Translations under genes and position numbers: made by a program
In this document: positions 25,061 through 33,738 of the stretch, piece by piece
How positions within the stretch are numbered: the first letter of the stretch is position 1
Layout: every line of letters starts with the position of its first letter
DNA from: Pedobacter sp. Leaf170
GTDB lineage: Bacteria > Bacteroidota > Bacteroidia > Sphingobacteriales > Sphingobacteriaceae
DNA length: 64,000 nucleotides
Direction: 5' to 3'
NCBI RefSeq assembly: GCF_920984665.1
Contig: NZ_CAKLBP010000008.1
Span: forward strand, 98,357-162,356
The notes under the pieces: model-generated
The model's database searches: none
Told to the model about the DNA's origin: nothing
The model's input: only the letters and a program-made list of their open reading frames with translations

Positions 25061-26371
25061 CTAGAAATAGAATTGAGTTCTTAAGGTAAGTACGTTATCT
25101 CTCCTATCATTTTCATAACCAGGTATTTGGGTTGCTTCATTTTTAATCATATCGTAGTAAAGCACAGCTTTAAAGTGCGGATTAAAATGATGTAAAAAAC
25201 CAAATCCAAAAGTGTCAAATCTAACATCCGCAGCTGATAAACCTTGTATCGAGTTAACGGCCATTCCTTTAACCTTAGCATTAGGATCGTAGTAATCGTA
25301 CTTTAAAATAACTTGATTATCTGTACTGTTAAGCGTTTGCACAAAAGTAACATAAGCCCCGTTAAAACTTCTTGTATAATAAGGTAAGGCTATCGATTTA
25401 TTATCTACGGGATAGGAACCAGGCGTAGTTGAGGTGGTTGAAGTTCCCGTTTGTAAACCAGAAATTACTTCTGCCCTTAGTTCTGATTTCCAGCTTTCTG
25501 ATGTTGTTGAAAATTGAATATCAGTGCCATAATATCGTCTTGGTGCTATTGTGTTTATTGTTTTTGCCGAGGAATCTTTAACCATCGACCATAAATTATT
25601 AATGTTTTCCGTTTTATAACTTACAGGAAGGCGATGATTTAAACCGCCTTGCAAAGTGCTTATCCCTCCGGCAATTGATAGTGGAATGCTTTTTATTATG
25701 TAAGGCTTGTGACTTAATCTGAAAATAAAATCTTTGCTGTTATCAAATTCGGCTGGTCCGGATAATCCTTGCCCGTTGTAAATGCCTAAATCAAATACAA
25801 AGTTTTTCAGCTTTGCACCTTTCCATCTAGGGTTTAAAGTAAATGTTACGCCTAAATCACGTTCAGTTTTCATTAAAATTTGCGACATTCGTCCTCGTTC
25901 CGGTGCTTCACGCACAGATGAAGATAATTGAAGTTCGTTACCGAACGGGCGGCCGGATAAGCCTAGGGTGACATATAAAAACTTCCATTTGTTTTCATAG
26001 TATCTGCCCCAGAAATCTCTCACTGCAACACCTTGTTCTGTTCCATCAAATTGAAGTACAAAATAAGTTGATGGTGCGCCCTCATCTGTTAAAAGCATGT
26101 AATCGGCTCTAAGCCTTCCTCTTCTTAATCTAAAACGATTGCTTGTGTTTTCCCCAAAATTTCCACCTTGGTATTCGGCTTGTGTTCCATTGGATTGTGC
26201 AAGCTGAAATTGAGGTTGTAAATATCCGCTGAAAGAAAGTGAACCGTATTTTTTTGATATGATTAGCAAATGGTTTACCGTGGTAGAATCCATAACATCA
26301 TTTATTGTTCTTTGCGCCAATACCCTGGAAGAAAACAGGAATACAGTAAGTAAAATGAGCAGGTAACGCAT
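25061..26371 (-). CDS. OprO/OprP-family porin
   Basis: A 436-residue outer-membrane barrel. The ATG at 26371 gives a signal peptide (MRYLLILLTVFLFSSRVLAQ); an ATG eight codons upstream is in frame but adds a non-signal start. The mature part has FSGYLQPQFQLAQ, NRFRLRRGRLRADYML and WKFLYVTLGLSGRPFGNELQ, which I recognise as the phosphate-selective porin O/P family (PF07396), and the chain ends in an aromatic strand (LTLRTQFYF). Substrate specificity cannot be inferred. It stands alone between marC and the APC permease, separated from the latter by a terminator. Confidence 0.88.
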   Translation of the reverse strand: MRYLLILLTVFLFSSRVLAQRTINDVMDSTTVNHLLIISKKYGSLSFSGYLQPQFQLAQSNGTQAEYQGGNFGENTSNRFRLRRGRLRADYMLLTDEGAPSTYFVLQFDGTEQGVAVRDFWGRYYENKWKFLYVTLGLSGRPFGNELQLSSSVREAPERGRMSQILMKTERDLGVTFTLNPRWKGAKLKNFVFDLGIYNGQGLSGPAEFDNSKDFIFRLSHKPYIIKSIPLSIAGGISTLQGGLNHRLPVSYKTENINNLWSMVKDSSAKTINTIAPRRYYGTDIQFSTTSESWKSELRAEVISGLQTGTSTTSTTPGSYPVDNKSIALPYYTRSFNGAYVTFVQTLNSTDNQVILKYDYYDPNAKVKGMAVNSIQGLSAADVRFDTFGFGFLHHFNPHFKAVLYYDMIKNEATQIPGYENDRRDNVLTLRTQFYF

Positions 26372-26449
26372 TTTGATTGTTAAATGATGATTCATCGAAA
26401 ATTTTTTTCAAAGTTAGAGCAAATAAATCCCTAACGAAATTATTAGCAT

Positions 26450-26476
26450 AAAAAAAGCCCCGATAAATTCGGGGCT
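26450..26476 (-). terminator. Rho-independent terminator after APC permease
   Basis: Stem GCCCCGA (26457-26463) with TCGGGGC (26469-26475), 5-nt loop; on the minus strand it is followed by seven T. It lies 18 bases past the permease stop. Confidence 0.88.
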
Positions 26477-26493
26477 CAAAAAATTTATTTAAT

Positions 26494-27951
26494 TTATAAC
26501 TGTGGTTTAGGTGGGTCTGTTGGTTCAACAACAATACCTTTATTTCCTAATACCGAATTTTTCTTACCATATAAGAAGTAGATTGCAACACCTAATCCCA
26601 TCCAAATTGCAAGTCTAATCCAAGCTTCAATTGGTAATGAAGACATTAGATAAACACATACAACAATACCCATAATTGGCACAAATGGAACTAATGGCGT
26701 TCTGAAAGGGCGAGGTCTATCCGGGTCAGTTTTACGCAATAACATTACGCCGATGCAAACTAAAGAAAAGGCGAACAATGTACCTATAGATACCATGTGG
26801 CCTAAATCTGTTACCGGAACAAAACCTGCAAAAATACTCACAAAAACCATGAAGAATAAGTTTGTTTTAAATGGAGTTCTGAATTTTGAATGAATGCTGC
26901 TGAAGAATTTAGGTAATAAACCATCTTTAGACATTGTATAGAATACACGTGACTGGCCCATTAACATTACTAAAATTACTGAAGTATAACCAGCAAGAAT
27001 AGCAATGATTAAACCCATTTGTAACCAGCCGTAACCTGTAACTTTAAATGCTGTTGCGGCAGGAGAAGCATCACCTTTAAATACTGAGAACGGTACTAAA
27101 CCTGTCATTACGTGTGCGAATAAAACGTAAAGGATTGTACACACCACCAATGAACCCAAAATACCAATTGGCATACCTTTTTGAGGATTTTTAGCTTCCT
27201 GAGCTGCAGTTGATACTGCATCAAAACCGATAAAAGCAAAGAATACTAATGCTGCACCGGCTGCAATACCTGAAATACCAAATTCACCTTTAACACCAGT
27301 GTTTTCTGGAATATATGGCGTGTGGTTAGCAGGATTGATGAATTTCCACCCAAGCGTAATAAAAATAATTACTACAGCTACTTTTACAATAACTAAAATG
27401 TTATTAAGGCTTGCAGATTCTTTGGTTCCTCTAATTAGCATTAATGATAAAAGGGAAACGATTACCACAGCCGGAAGGTTAATTCCACCGCCATCTACCT
27501 CAGCAAAAGATTTTGATAAAGAGAGGGGCATCTGCATTCCGAATTCGTGAAGTAACTTATTGAAATATCCTGACCAGGAAACACCTACTGTGGCAGCTCC
27601 AAGGGCATATTCCAATACTAAATCCCAACCGATAACCCATGCCATAAATTCGCCCATGGTTGCGTAAGAATATGTATAAGCACTACCCGCAACAGGAATC
27701 ATTGATGCAAACTCTGCATAACATAAGCCAGCGAAAGCACAGCCAACTGCTGCCAATACAAATGATAATGTTACCGCAGGACCAGCATGGTCAGCTGCAG
27801 CGATACCTGTTAAAGAGAATAAACCTGCCCCAATAATAGCACCGATACCCAACGCAACAAGGCTCGTACTGCTTAGTGTACGTTTGAGTGTGCCCTCACC
27901 ACTTTCAGCAGATTCTGCTATAAGCACATCAATAGGCTTTTTTAGATTCAT
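26494..27951 (-). CDS. APC-family amino acid permease (YfnA/CAT-like)
   Basis: A 485-residue inner-membrane transporter with 12 or more membrane segments. LVALGIGAIIGAGLFSLTGIAA is the substrate-binding GAIIGAG segment of the cationic amino acid transporter branch; YAEFASMIPVAGSAYTYSYAT and FIGFDAVSTAAQEAKNPQKGMP are further hallmarks. It imports amino acids driven by ion gradients; the specific substrate is unknown. It is convergent with nothing and has a strong terminator downstream. A second, more distant APC permease lies at 30.6-32.0 kb. Confidence 0.92.
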   Translation of the reverse strand: MNLKKPIDVLIAESAESGEGTLKRTLSSTSLVALGIGAIIGAGLFSLTGIAAADHAGPAVTLSFVLAAVGCAFAGLCYAEFASMIPVAGSAYTYSYATMGEFMAWVIGWDLVLEYALGAATVGVSWSGYFNKLLHEFGMQMPLSLSKSFAEVDGGGINLPAVVIVSLLSLMLIRGTKESASLNNILVIVKVAVVIIFITLGWKFINPANHTPYIPENTGVKGEFGISGIAAGAALVFFAFIGFDAVSTAAQEAKNPQKGMPIGILGSLVVCTILYVLFAHVMTGLVPFSVFKGDASPAATAFKVTGYGWLQMGLIIAILAGYTSVILVMLMGQSRVFYTMSKDGLLPKFFSSIHSKFRTPFKTNLFFMVFVSIFAGFVPVTDLGHMVSIGTLFAFSLVCIGVMLLRKTDPDRPRPFRTPLVPFVPIMGIVVCVYLMSSLPIEAWIRLAIWMGLGVAIYFLYGKKNSVLGNKGIVVEPTDPPKPQL

Positions 27952-28021
27952 AATTTGTTTAGTGTTTGTTTGTTGATTTATGATAATAAGCGGTAAACCT
28001 AAATAAAAATTACCAAAAAGT

Positions 28022-28050
28022 AAAAGGGATTTTTTTAAAAAATCCCTTTA
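28022..28050 (-). terminator. Rho-independent terminator after hppA
   Basis: AAAGGGA (28023-28029) pairs with TCCCTTT (28043-28049) around complementary T and A runs; on the minus strand the 3' side continues TTTTACTTTTT. It lies 29 bases past the hppA stop. Confidence 0.8.
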
Positions 28051-28078
28051 CATTCCATTTATATCTACGATTTTACAA

Positions 28079-30337
28079 CTAACGGCCTAAAGTGTCGGTT
28101 GTATTAATCAAAGTATCTGTTATGGTATTGCTAGAAGCATCAGTTTTTTGCTCAATTCTCATTTCCTTCCTAACTTCTAGCTTTTGTGTTGTATTTACGG
28201 CCTTAACTGCAATGTATGGTGCAATTACCAATGAAACTATCGACATTAATTTGATTAAAATGTTCATCGAAGGTCCGGAAGTATCTTTAAATGGATCGCC
28301 AACGGTATCGCCTGTTACAGAAGCTTTGTGCGGTTCTGATTTTTTATAATGCATTTCTCCATTAATCATTACGCCTTGTTCAAAAGATTTTTTAGCATTA
28401 TCCCAGGCACCGCCTGCATTACTCTGAAATATCCCCATTAAAACGCCTGTTACGGTAACGCCGGCTAACAATCCGCCTAAAACTTCTGGTCCGAAGGTAA
28501 AACCAATGATTACAGGAGTTATCAAAGCGATTGCACCCGGCATCATCATTTCGCGAATAGATGCTTTTGTAGAGATGGCAACACATTTTTCATATTCTGG
28601 TTTGGCTTTGTATTCCATAATTCCCGGAATTTCACGGAACTGGCGACGAACTTCTTGTACCATATCCATGGCTGCTTTACCAACAGCCTGAATACAAAGT
28701 GCAGAAAATATAAAAGGAATCATACCGCCTACAAATAAACCTGCTAAAACCGGGGCTTTATAAATATCAATTGCGGTAATGCCTGCAATACCAACAAATG
28801 CAGCAAATAATGCTAACGAAGTTAATGCTGCTGATGCAATTGCAAATCCTTTACCTGTAGCCGCAGTTGTATTTCCTACTGCATCTAAATTATCGGTACG
28901 TTCACGAACTTCAGGTGGTAATTGGCTCATTTCGGCAATACCGCCGGCATTATCTGCAATTGGCCCGAAAGCATCAATGGCTAATTGCATTGCTGTTGTG
29001 GCCATCATACCCGCTGCCGCTATGGCAACTCCATATAATCCAGCAAAATAATAAGAAGACATGATACCGCCAGCTAAAACCAGAATAGGAATTACTGTAG
29101 ATTTCATGCCAACAGATAAACCTGCAATTATATTTGTAGCATGGCCGGTAGAAGATTGTTGAATAATTGAATTTACCGGGCCTTTGCCCATTGCTGTATA
29201 ATATTCGGTAACAATACTCATAATTGTACCTACAACTAAGCCCACCATAATTGCATAAAACACATTCATGCTCGAAAACTCATAACCACGCAGGTTTAGT
29301 GTTTCTGGCAACATCCATTTTACAATAAAAAATGATGAAACGGCCGTTATCAAAATAGATGACCAGTTCCCTAAATTTAGTGCATTTTGGACATTCGATT
29401 TTTCGTCTTTTATGGTTACAAACCAGGTACCGATGATGGAAAAGATAATACCTAAACCACAAATCACCATTGGCAATAAGATAGGAGACATACCTCCAAA
29501 ATTATCCGTAACAGAAATTTCCTGCCCTAAAACCATTGTAGCTAAAATTGTAGCAACGTAGGAGCCAAATAAATCGGCGCCCATTCCGGCAACATCACCC
29601 ACGTTATCGCCTACGTTATCGGCAATAGTTGCAGGGTTACGCACATCATCCTCTGGGATTCCCGCTTCAACTTTCCCAACTAAATCTGCGCCAACATCGG
29701 CAGCTTTGGTGTATATACCACCACCAACACGGGCAAATAAGGCAATAGATTCAGCGCCTAAAGAAAAGCCTGTTAAAACTTCAATGGCGGTTTTCATATT
29801 GATTACGCTAACGGCACCATCTGCGCCAATAACATCAAAATAAGATAGAAATACAATAAATAAGCCTCCCAAACCCAAAACAGCTAATCCGGCAACGCCT
29901 AAACCCATCACCGTTCCGCCTGTAAAACTTACCTTTAAAGCTTGTTTTAAGCTGGTTCTGGCTGCTTGTGTGGTTCTAACATTTGCTTTGGTTGCAGCTT
30001 TCATGCCTATGTATCCGGCAAATGCCGAGAAAAAGGCACCAATTAAAAATGAAATTGAAATAATCCAGCTCGAATGCATGGGTACCCCATTAATTTCTGT
30101 TATCGTTCCTGAGTAGGCTAATAAGGCTGCGGTAAATACAGCAAAAATACTTAATACTCTCCATTCGGCTTTCAAAAATGCCATTGCACCATCGGCTATG
30201 TAACCTGCAAGCTCCTGCATGTTTTTGTCGCCGGCATCTTGCTTGCTCACCCAGGCACTTTTAATCATCATAACAATTATCCCGATAAGCCCAAGAACCG
30301 GGATGGTGTAAATAAGGTTCTCTTGTAAAAAATTCAT
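28079..30337 (-). CDS. hppA: Membrane-bound ion-pumping pyrophosphatase (K+-dependent type)
   Basis: A 752-residue protein with about 16 membrane segments that uses hydrolysis of pyrophosphate to pump H+ and/or Na+ out of the cytoplasm. The active-site blocks are intact: KAADVGADLVGKVEAGIPED and DNVGDNVGDVAGMGADLFGS, and later DAFGPIADNAGGIAEM. The motif GNTTAATGKGFAI has Ala and Gly where K+-independent enzymes have Lys and Thr, so a K+-dependent enzyme is expected. Whether it pumps Na+ or H+ cannot be read reliably. The C-terminal tail (residues about 715-752) is long, hydrophilic and Thr/Asp-rich, with IEQKTDASSNTITDTLINTT; this is unusual for the family. Confidence 0.95.
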   Translation of the reverse strand: MNFLQENLIYTIPVLGLIGIIVMMIKSAWVSKQDAGDKNMQELAGYIADGAMAFLKAEWRVLSIFAVFTAALLAYSGTITEINGVPMHSSWIISISFLIGAFFSAFAGYIGMKAATKANVRTTQAARTSLKQALKVSFTGGTVMGLGVAGLAVLGLGGLFIVFLSYFDVIGADGAVSVINMKTAIEVLTGFSLGAESIALFARVGGGIYTKAADVGADLVGKVEAGIPEDDVRNPATIADNVGDNVGDVAGMGADLFGSYVATILATMVLGQEISVTDNFGGMSPILLPMVICGLGIIFSIIGTWFVTIKDEKSNVQNALNLGNWSSILITAVSSFFIVKWMLPETLNLRGYEFSSMNVFYAIMVGLVVGTIMSIVTEYYTAMGKGPVNSIIQQSSTGHATNIIAGLSVGMKSTVIPILVLAGGIMSSYYFAGLYGVAIAAAGMMATTAMQLAIDAFGPIADNAGGIAEMSQLPPEVRERTDNLDAVGNTTAATGKGFAIASAALTSLALFAAFVGIAGITAIDIYKAPVLAGLFVGGMIPFIFSALCIQAVGKAAMDMVQEVRRQFREIPGIMEYKAKPEYEKCVAISTKASIREMMMPGAIALITPVIIGFTFGPEVLGGLLAGVTVTGVLMGIFQSNAGGAWDNAKKSFEQGVMINGEMHYKKSEPHKASVTGDTVGDPFKDTSGPSMNILIKLMSIVSLVIAPYIAVKAVNTTQKLEVRKEMRIEQKTDASSNTITDTLINTTDTLGR

Positions 30338-30552
30338 AGTTTAATATTTGGTTATTGATTTAGTTGCATAATACTCAAATTTCAGATCGTTGCTTTCCTC
30401 ATAAAAACACTAACCTTATCGTTTCATTTGGTTATTATTTAGCAAGTTAATAAATATTTTTTCTTATGATTAATAATTTCACAACCATATAGTATAATAT
30501 TTTATCAAGCAAAATAATACATGTTTAAGCCCTTAGAATTGTTTTTTTTAAA

Positions 30553-30560
30553 TAATTTAG
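30553..30560 (+). promoter_or_regulatory. Possible -7 variant TAATTTAG upstream of APC permease
   Basis: TAATTTAG lies 33 bases before the start at 30594 and resembles TAACTTAG before the hydrolase and bamA genes. The 256-bp divergent spacer from hppA holds no other recognisable signal. Confidence 0.3.
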
Positions 30561-30593
30561 CCACAACTAAACCAAAAACCGAAAAAACTAAAG

Positions 30594-32030
30594 ATGGAAA
30601 AATTTGAGGGCAATGAGCCTGCTAAGAAAAAGCTTGGCCTTTTTGATGCCATAATGCTTGTTATGGGTTCAATGATTGGAAGCGGTATATTTATCGTAAG
30701 CGCCGATATCATGAGAAACTTAGGCTCTGGTTATTGGTTAATTGTAGTTTGGTTAATAACCGGTGTAATGACCGTTGCCGCTGCAATCTCTTATGGCGAG
30801 CTCTCTGCTATCTTTCCAAAAGCGGGTGGTCAGTACACATACTTAAAAGAAATTTTCGGCAAAATGATGGGATTTCTTTACGGATGGGGCATGTTCACCG
30901 TAATTCAAACCGGAACAATCGCTGCCGTTGCTGTTGCTTTCGGCAAATTTACGGCCTATTTAATTCCAGCCTTAAATGATGCTGATCCTCTATTTCAAAG
31001 CGGTAGTTACAAAATCACCTGGATACAAATTTTAGCCATCGGCGTAATTTTACTGCTTACCTACATAAATACTAAAGGTGTGGAAAGTGGCAAATGGCTG
31101 CAAAATATTTTTACAGGCTCTAAAATTGTAGCCTTACTGGGCTTAATTATTTTAGGGTTTTTGTTAGTTAAAACCAACTTTTGGTCTGGCAACATGGCTT
31201 TTGGTTGGGATGCATTTAATAACCTTAAAACCGATATGGGCGGAAGTTTTACCAAAGCCGGCTGGGAATCAATCACCGGAATGACGGTAATGGGAGGTAT
31301 AGCCGCTGCAATGGTAGGTTCTGTATTTTCAAGCGTAGCCTGGGAAAATGTGACTTTTGTTTCTGGCGAAATCGATAATCCCAAAAAGAATGTTGTAAGG
31401 GCAATGGTACTGGGCACATCTGCGGTGATGATACTTTATCTATTAATCAACTTTGTTTACCTAAGTAATTTAGATAGAGATGGAATTGCCTTTGCAGTTA
31501 ATGATAGGGTTGCTGTGGTCGTTTCTGAGCAGATTTTTGGTAGCGGAGTTGGTACAATTGTCATCGCCGTTTTGGTTATGATTTCTACATTTGGCTGCGT
31601 TAATGGAATTGTATTGGCAGGCTCAAGAGTTTTCCAGACTATGGCTAAAGATGGAATGTTTTTTAAAGCCGCTATTAACAATAATAAAAATGGAGTTCCG
31701 GCAAAATCGCTTTGGATGCAAGGCATTTGGGCATCGGTATTGTGTTTAAGCGGACAATACGGTAACCTTTTAGATATGATATCTTTCGTTATTGTACTGT
31801 TCTATATGATTACCGTATTTGGCGTAATCTATTTAAGGTTCAAAAAACCAGATTTAGAAAGACCTTACAAAACATGGCTGTACCCGGTTACACCAATTAT
31901 TTATTTACTAATTGGAACTGCATTTTGCATTCTGCTATTAATATATAAACAACAGTATACTTGGCCCGGACTAATAATTGTATTGTTGGGCGTACCCGTT
32001 TATTTATTTATAAATAGAAAAAACACGTAA
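30594..32030 (+). CDS. APC-family amino acid permease (LAT-like)
   Basis: A 478-residue inner-membrane transporter with about 12 segments. MLVMGSMIGSGIFIVSADIM is the conserved GSxIGSGIF substrate segment; ELSAIFPKAGGQYTYLKEIFG and SVFSSVAWENVTFVSGEIDNPKKNV follow the APC pattern. The sequence is closer to L-type (LAT/exchanger) permeases than to the YfnA-like gene at 26.5 kb. It probably moves neutral amino acids; the substrate is unknown. It is divergent from hppA. A REP-like inverted pair starts 16 bases past the stop and may end the transcript. Confidence 0.9.
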   Translation: MEKFEGNEPAKKKLGLFDAIMLVMGSMIGSGIFIVSADIMRNLGSGYWLIVVWLITGVMTVAAAISYGELSAIFPKAGGQYTYLKEIFGKMMGFLYGWGMFTVIQTGTIAAVAVAFGKFTAYLIPALNDADPLFQSGSYKITWIQILAIGVILLLTYINTKGVESGKWLQNIFTGSKIVALLGLIILGFLLVKTNFWSGNMAFGWDAFNNLKTDMGGSFTKAGWESITGMTVMGGIAAAMVGSVFSSVAWENVTFVSGEIDNPKKNVVRAMVLGTSAVMILYLLINFVYLSNLDRDGIAFAVNDRVAVVVSEQIFGSGVGTIVIAVLVMISTFGCVNGIVLAGSRVFQTMAKDGMFFKAAINNNKNGVPAKSLWMQGIWASVLCLSGQYGNLLDMISFVIVLFYMITVFGVIYLRFKKPDLERPYKTWLYPVTPIIYLLIGTAFCILLLIYKQQYTWPGLIIVLLGVPVYLFINRKNT

Positions 32031-32046
32031 ATCCTATTTCTTTTCT

Positions 32047-32123
32047 CGTCATTCCCGAGTATTCGGGAATCCTAAAGCACTATACAATTCGCTTTAAGAT
32101 TCCCAATTAAATTGGGAATGACG
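32047..32123 (+). repeat. REP-like inverted pair (two arms, each a hairpin)
   Basis: Left arm 32047-32078 reads CGTCATTCCCGA, TCGGGAAT, CCTAAAGC; right arm 32090-32123, inverted, reads CGTCATTCCCAAT, ATTGGGAATC, TTAAAGCG. Each arm has the same flanks as copies A and B (CGTCATT and AATCnTAAAGC) but a different core, and each core is self-complementary (TCCCGA/TCGGGA; ATTCCCAAT/ATTGGGAAT). The whole 77 bp can also fold arm against arm. Confidence 0.8.
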
Positions 32124-32434
32124 ACTGTCCGATAGACAATTGGCCTAATCAAGCAAAACAAATCTTTTTGAGACAGCTTTTTTTTATTTTAAAATTTTTA
32201 GAAAATCAAGGTTCTGTGTCCATCGGTTTCGCTAGTCCCGCCCTTTGCTAAATGCCGAAGAAAAATCGGCATACCGCTGCCGGTCGGGTTTAGATTGGTT
32301 ATTGTTTTGCAAATAACTCAGTTTTAAAACCTGGCAAATGCGAAAGGTAAATCAAGTGAGTAACATTAATACTTTTATAAAATCATTTAAGCTTCAAATA
32401 ATTCTAGTAGTAAATAAAGCCCGATTCTTATTTG
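32124..32434. other. Gene-free stretch upstream of the YhcC-type gene
   Basis: About 310 bases with no credible gene. A GC-richer patch at about 32232-32290 (GTCCCGCCC, AATGCCGAAG, AATCGGCAT, CCGGTCGGG) contains a short dyad ATGCCGA/TCGGCAT and looks like repeat debris. The remainder is AT-rich and featureless up to the -7 box. Confidence 0.5.
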
Positions 32435-32442
32435 TATTTTTG
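32435..32442 (+). promoter_or_regulatory. -7 element of YhcC-type gene (near-leaderless)
   Basis: TATTTTTG, an exact TAnnTTTG match, ends five bases before the ATG at 32448. Confidence 0.65.
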
Positions 32443-32447
32443 CAGCA

Positions 32448-33401
32448 ATGGGAACACAAGTAGATTTAGGGATAAAAGGTTACAAGAATTACGGTATACA
32501 TTTGCGGGAAAAATATAATGGGCAACGCGTATTTAAAGTAATTGTTGATGGTGGCTTTACTTGCCCAAATAGAGATGGAAGCAAAGGTTACGGTGGTTGT
32601 ACCTATTGTAATGTAGATTCCTTTACACCCGAACCTTCCCGTAAAAATCCAAGTATAAAAGATCAGCTTGCTGTTGGTATGGATAGAGCTAAAAAAAACT
32701 ATCGGGCCGATAAGTTTATTGTTTATTTCCAGCCAAATACAAATACCTATGCGCCAGTACATTATTTAAAGATGATGTACGATGAAGCCCTTTCTATAAA
32801 TACCGAAGATATTGTGGGTTTTGCTGTTGGCACACGCCCCGATTGTATTGACGCCGAAAAGGTAGCTTTATTAGAAAGTTACACCGATAGGTTTGATGTA
32901 GATTTAGAAATGGGCATGGAATCTATTTATGATGAAACCTTAAACCAAATAAATAGAGGCTGTAGTCACGGCGAATTTGTAGAAGCGGTAAAATTGTTAG
33001 AAAACAGCAAACTTGATTTATGTGTGCATACCATTTTTGGTTTCCCATGGGAAACCCGGGAAATGATGAAAGGCTATATTTATGAAATAAACCGTTTTCC
33101 GCAGATAAAATTTGTGAAGTTTCACCATTTACATGTTGTAGAAGGCTCAATAATGGGTGCTAAATATAAAAAGCAACCTTTTAAACTGTTTACACTCGAG
33201 GAATACACAGATTTGCTTTGCGAACTGATTCCATTATTAAGGCCTGACATCGTAATTCAAAGACTTTTTGGAATTTCTGACTGGGATTTGCTGATTGCGC
33301 CCAATTGGGGCTTAAATAAATCAGCAATTCAAACCTATATGGATAAAGAGATTGAAAAAAGAGGCGTTATTCAAGGTTCTCAATATTTTGAGAATATTTA
33401 G
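32448..33401 (+). CDS. TIGR01212-family radical SAM protein (YhcC-like)
   Basis: A 317-residue radical SAM enzyme. The iron-sulfur cysteines are in FTCPNRDGSKGYGGCTYC (Cys, 12 residues, Cys, 2 residues, Cys), a widely spaced motif characteristic of the YhcC family. VYFQPNTNTYAPVHYLKMMY, FAVGTRPDCIDAEKVALLE and DLEMGMESIYDETLNQINRGC continue the TIM-barrel motifs. It acts in the cytoplasm; the substrate is unknown, with RNA modification sometimes suggested. It is a single-gene unit with its own promoter and terminator. Confidence 0.92.
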   Translation: MGTQVDLGIKGYKNYGIHLREKYNGQRVFKVIVDGGFTCPNRDGSKGYGGCTYCNVDSFTPEPSRKNPSIKDQLAVGMDRAKKNYRADKFIVYFQPNTNTYAPVHYLKMMYDEALSINTEDIVGFAVGTRPDCIDAEKVALLESYTDRFDVDLEMGMESIYDETLNQINRGCSHGEFVEAVKLLENSKLDLCVHTIFGFPWETREMMKGYIYEINRFPQIKFVKFHHLHVVEGSIMGAKYKKQPFKLFTLEEYTDLLCELIPLLRPDIVIQRLFGISDWDLLIAPNWGLNKSAIQTYMDKEIEKRGVIQGSQYFENI

Positions 33402-33423
33402 AATTTTATCTTAAAAATTAATA

Positions 33424-33451
33424 AAACCTGCAAAATTTGCGGGTTTTTTTG
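33424..33451 (+). terminator. Rho-independent terminator after YhcC-type gene
   Basis: Stem AACCTGCA / TGCGGGTT (one G-T pair) at 33425-33432 and 33438-33445, then seven T. The remaining 287 bases before amt are very AT-rich and hold no recognisable gene or TAnnTTTG box. Confidence 0.8.
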
Positions 33452-33738
33452 TTTTAAAGATGTTTTTGATGATAATTTCTCACATAAATCTGTTAAAATT
33501 CTATAATTTATAAAAATAACTCGTTTTTATTTTTCGTAAAATACCTTAATAAAATTTACTCTTTTTTAGATATATATCATTTTTAACAACATTATTTAAT
33601 TGTTTTTATAAAAATTTGCAGTTTTTGTTAAAAATATTTGATTTAATAGTGTAAAAATTACAATATGTCGTACTTTTAGGGAAACAATTATGAAAATAAT
33701 ATAATATTTATTAAACCAAACAAAATAAACTTAAAACT

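Noticed and set aside
26298..26534. Open frame spanning the end of the APC permease and the start of the porin
   Set aside because: It crosses the terminator hairpin and overlaps two well-supported genes in another frame.
28092..29064. Several plus-strand open frames across hppA
   Set aside because: All are shadows of the pyrophosphatase gene, caused by its Ala/Gly-rich codons.
33452..33738. A sigma-54-type promoter for amt
   Set aside because: No GG-N10-GC pair in a TGGCAC/TTGCA context was found; the region is only AT-rich.
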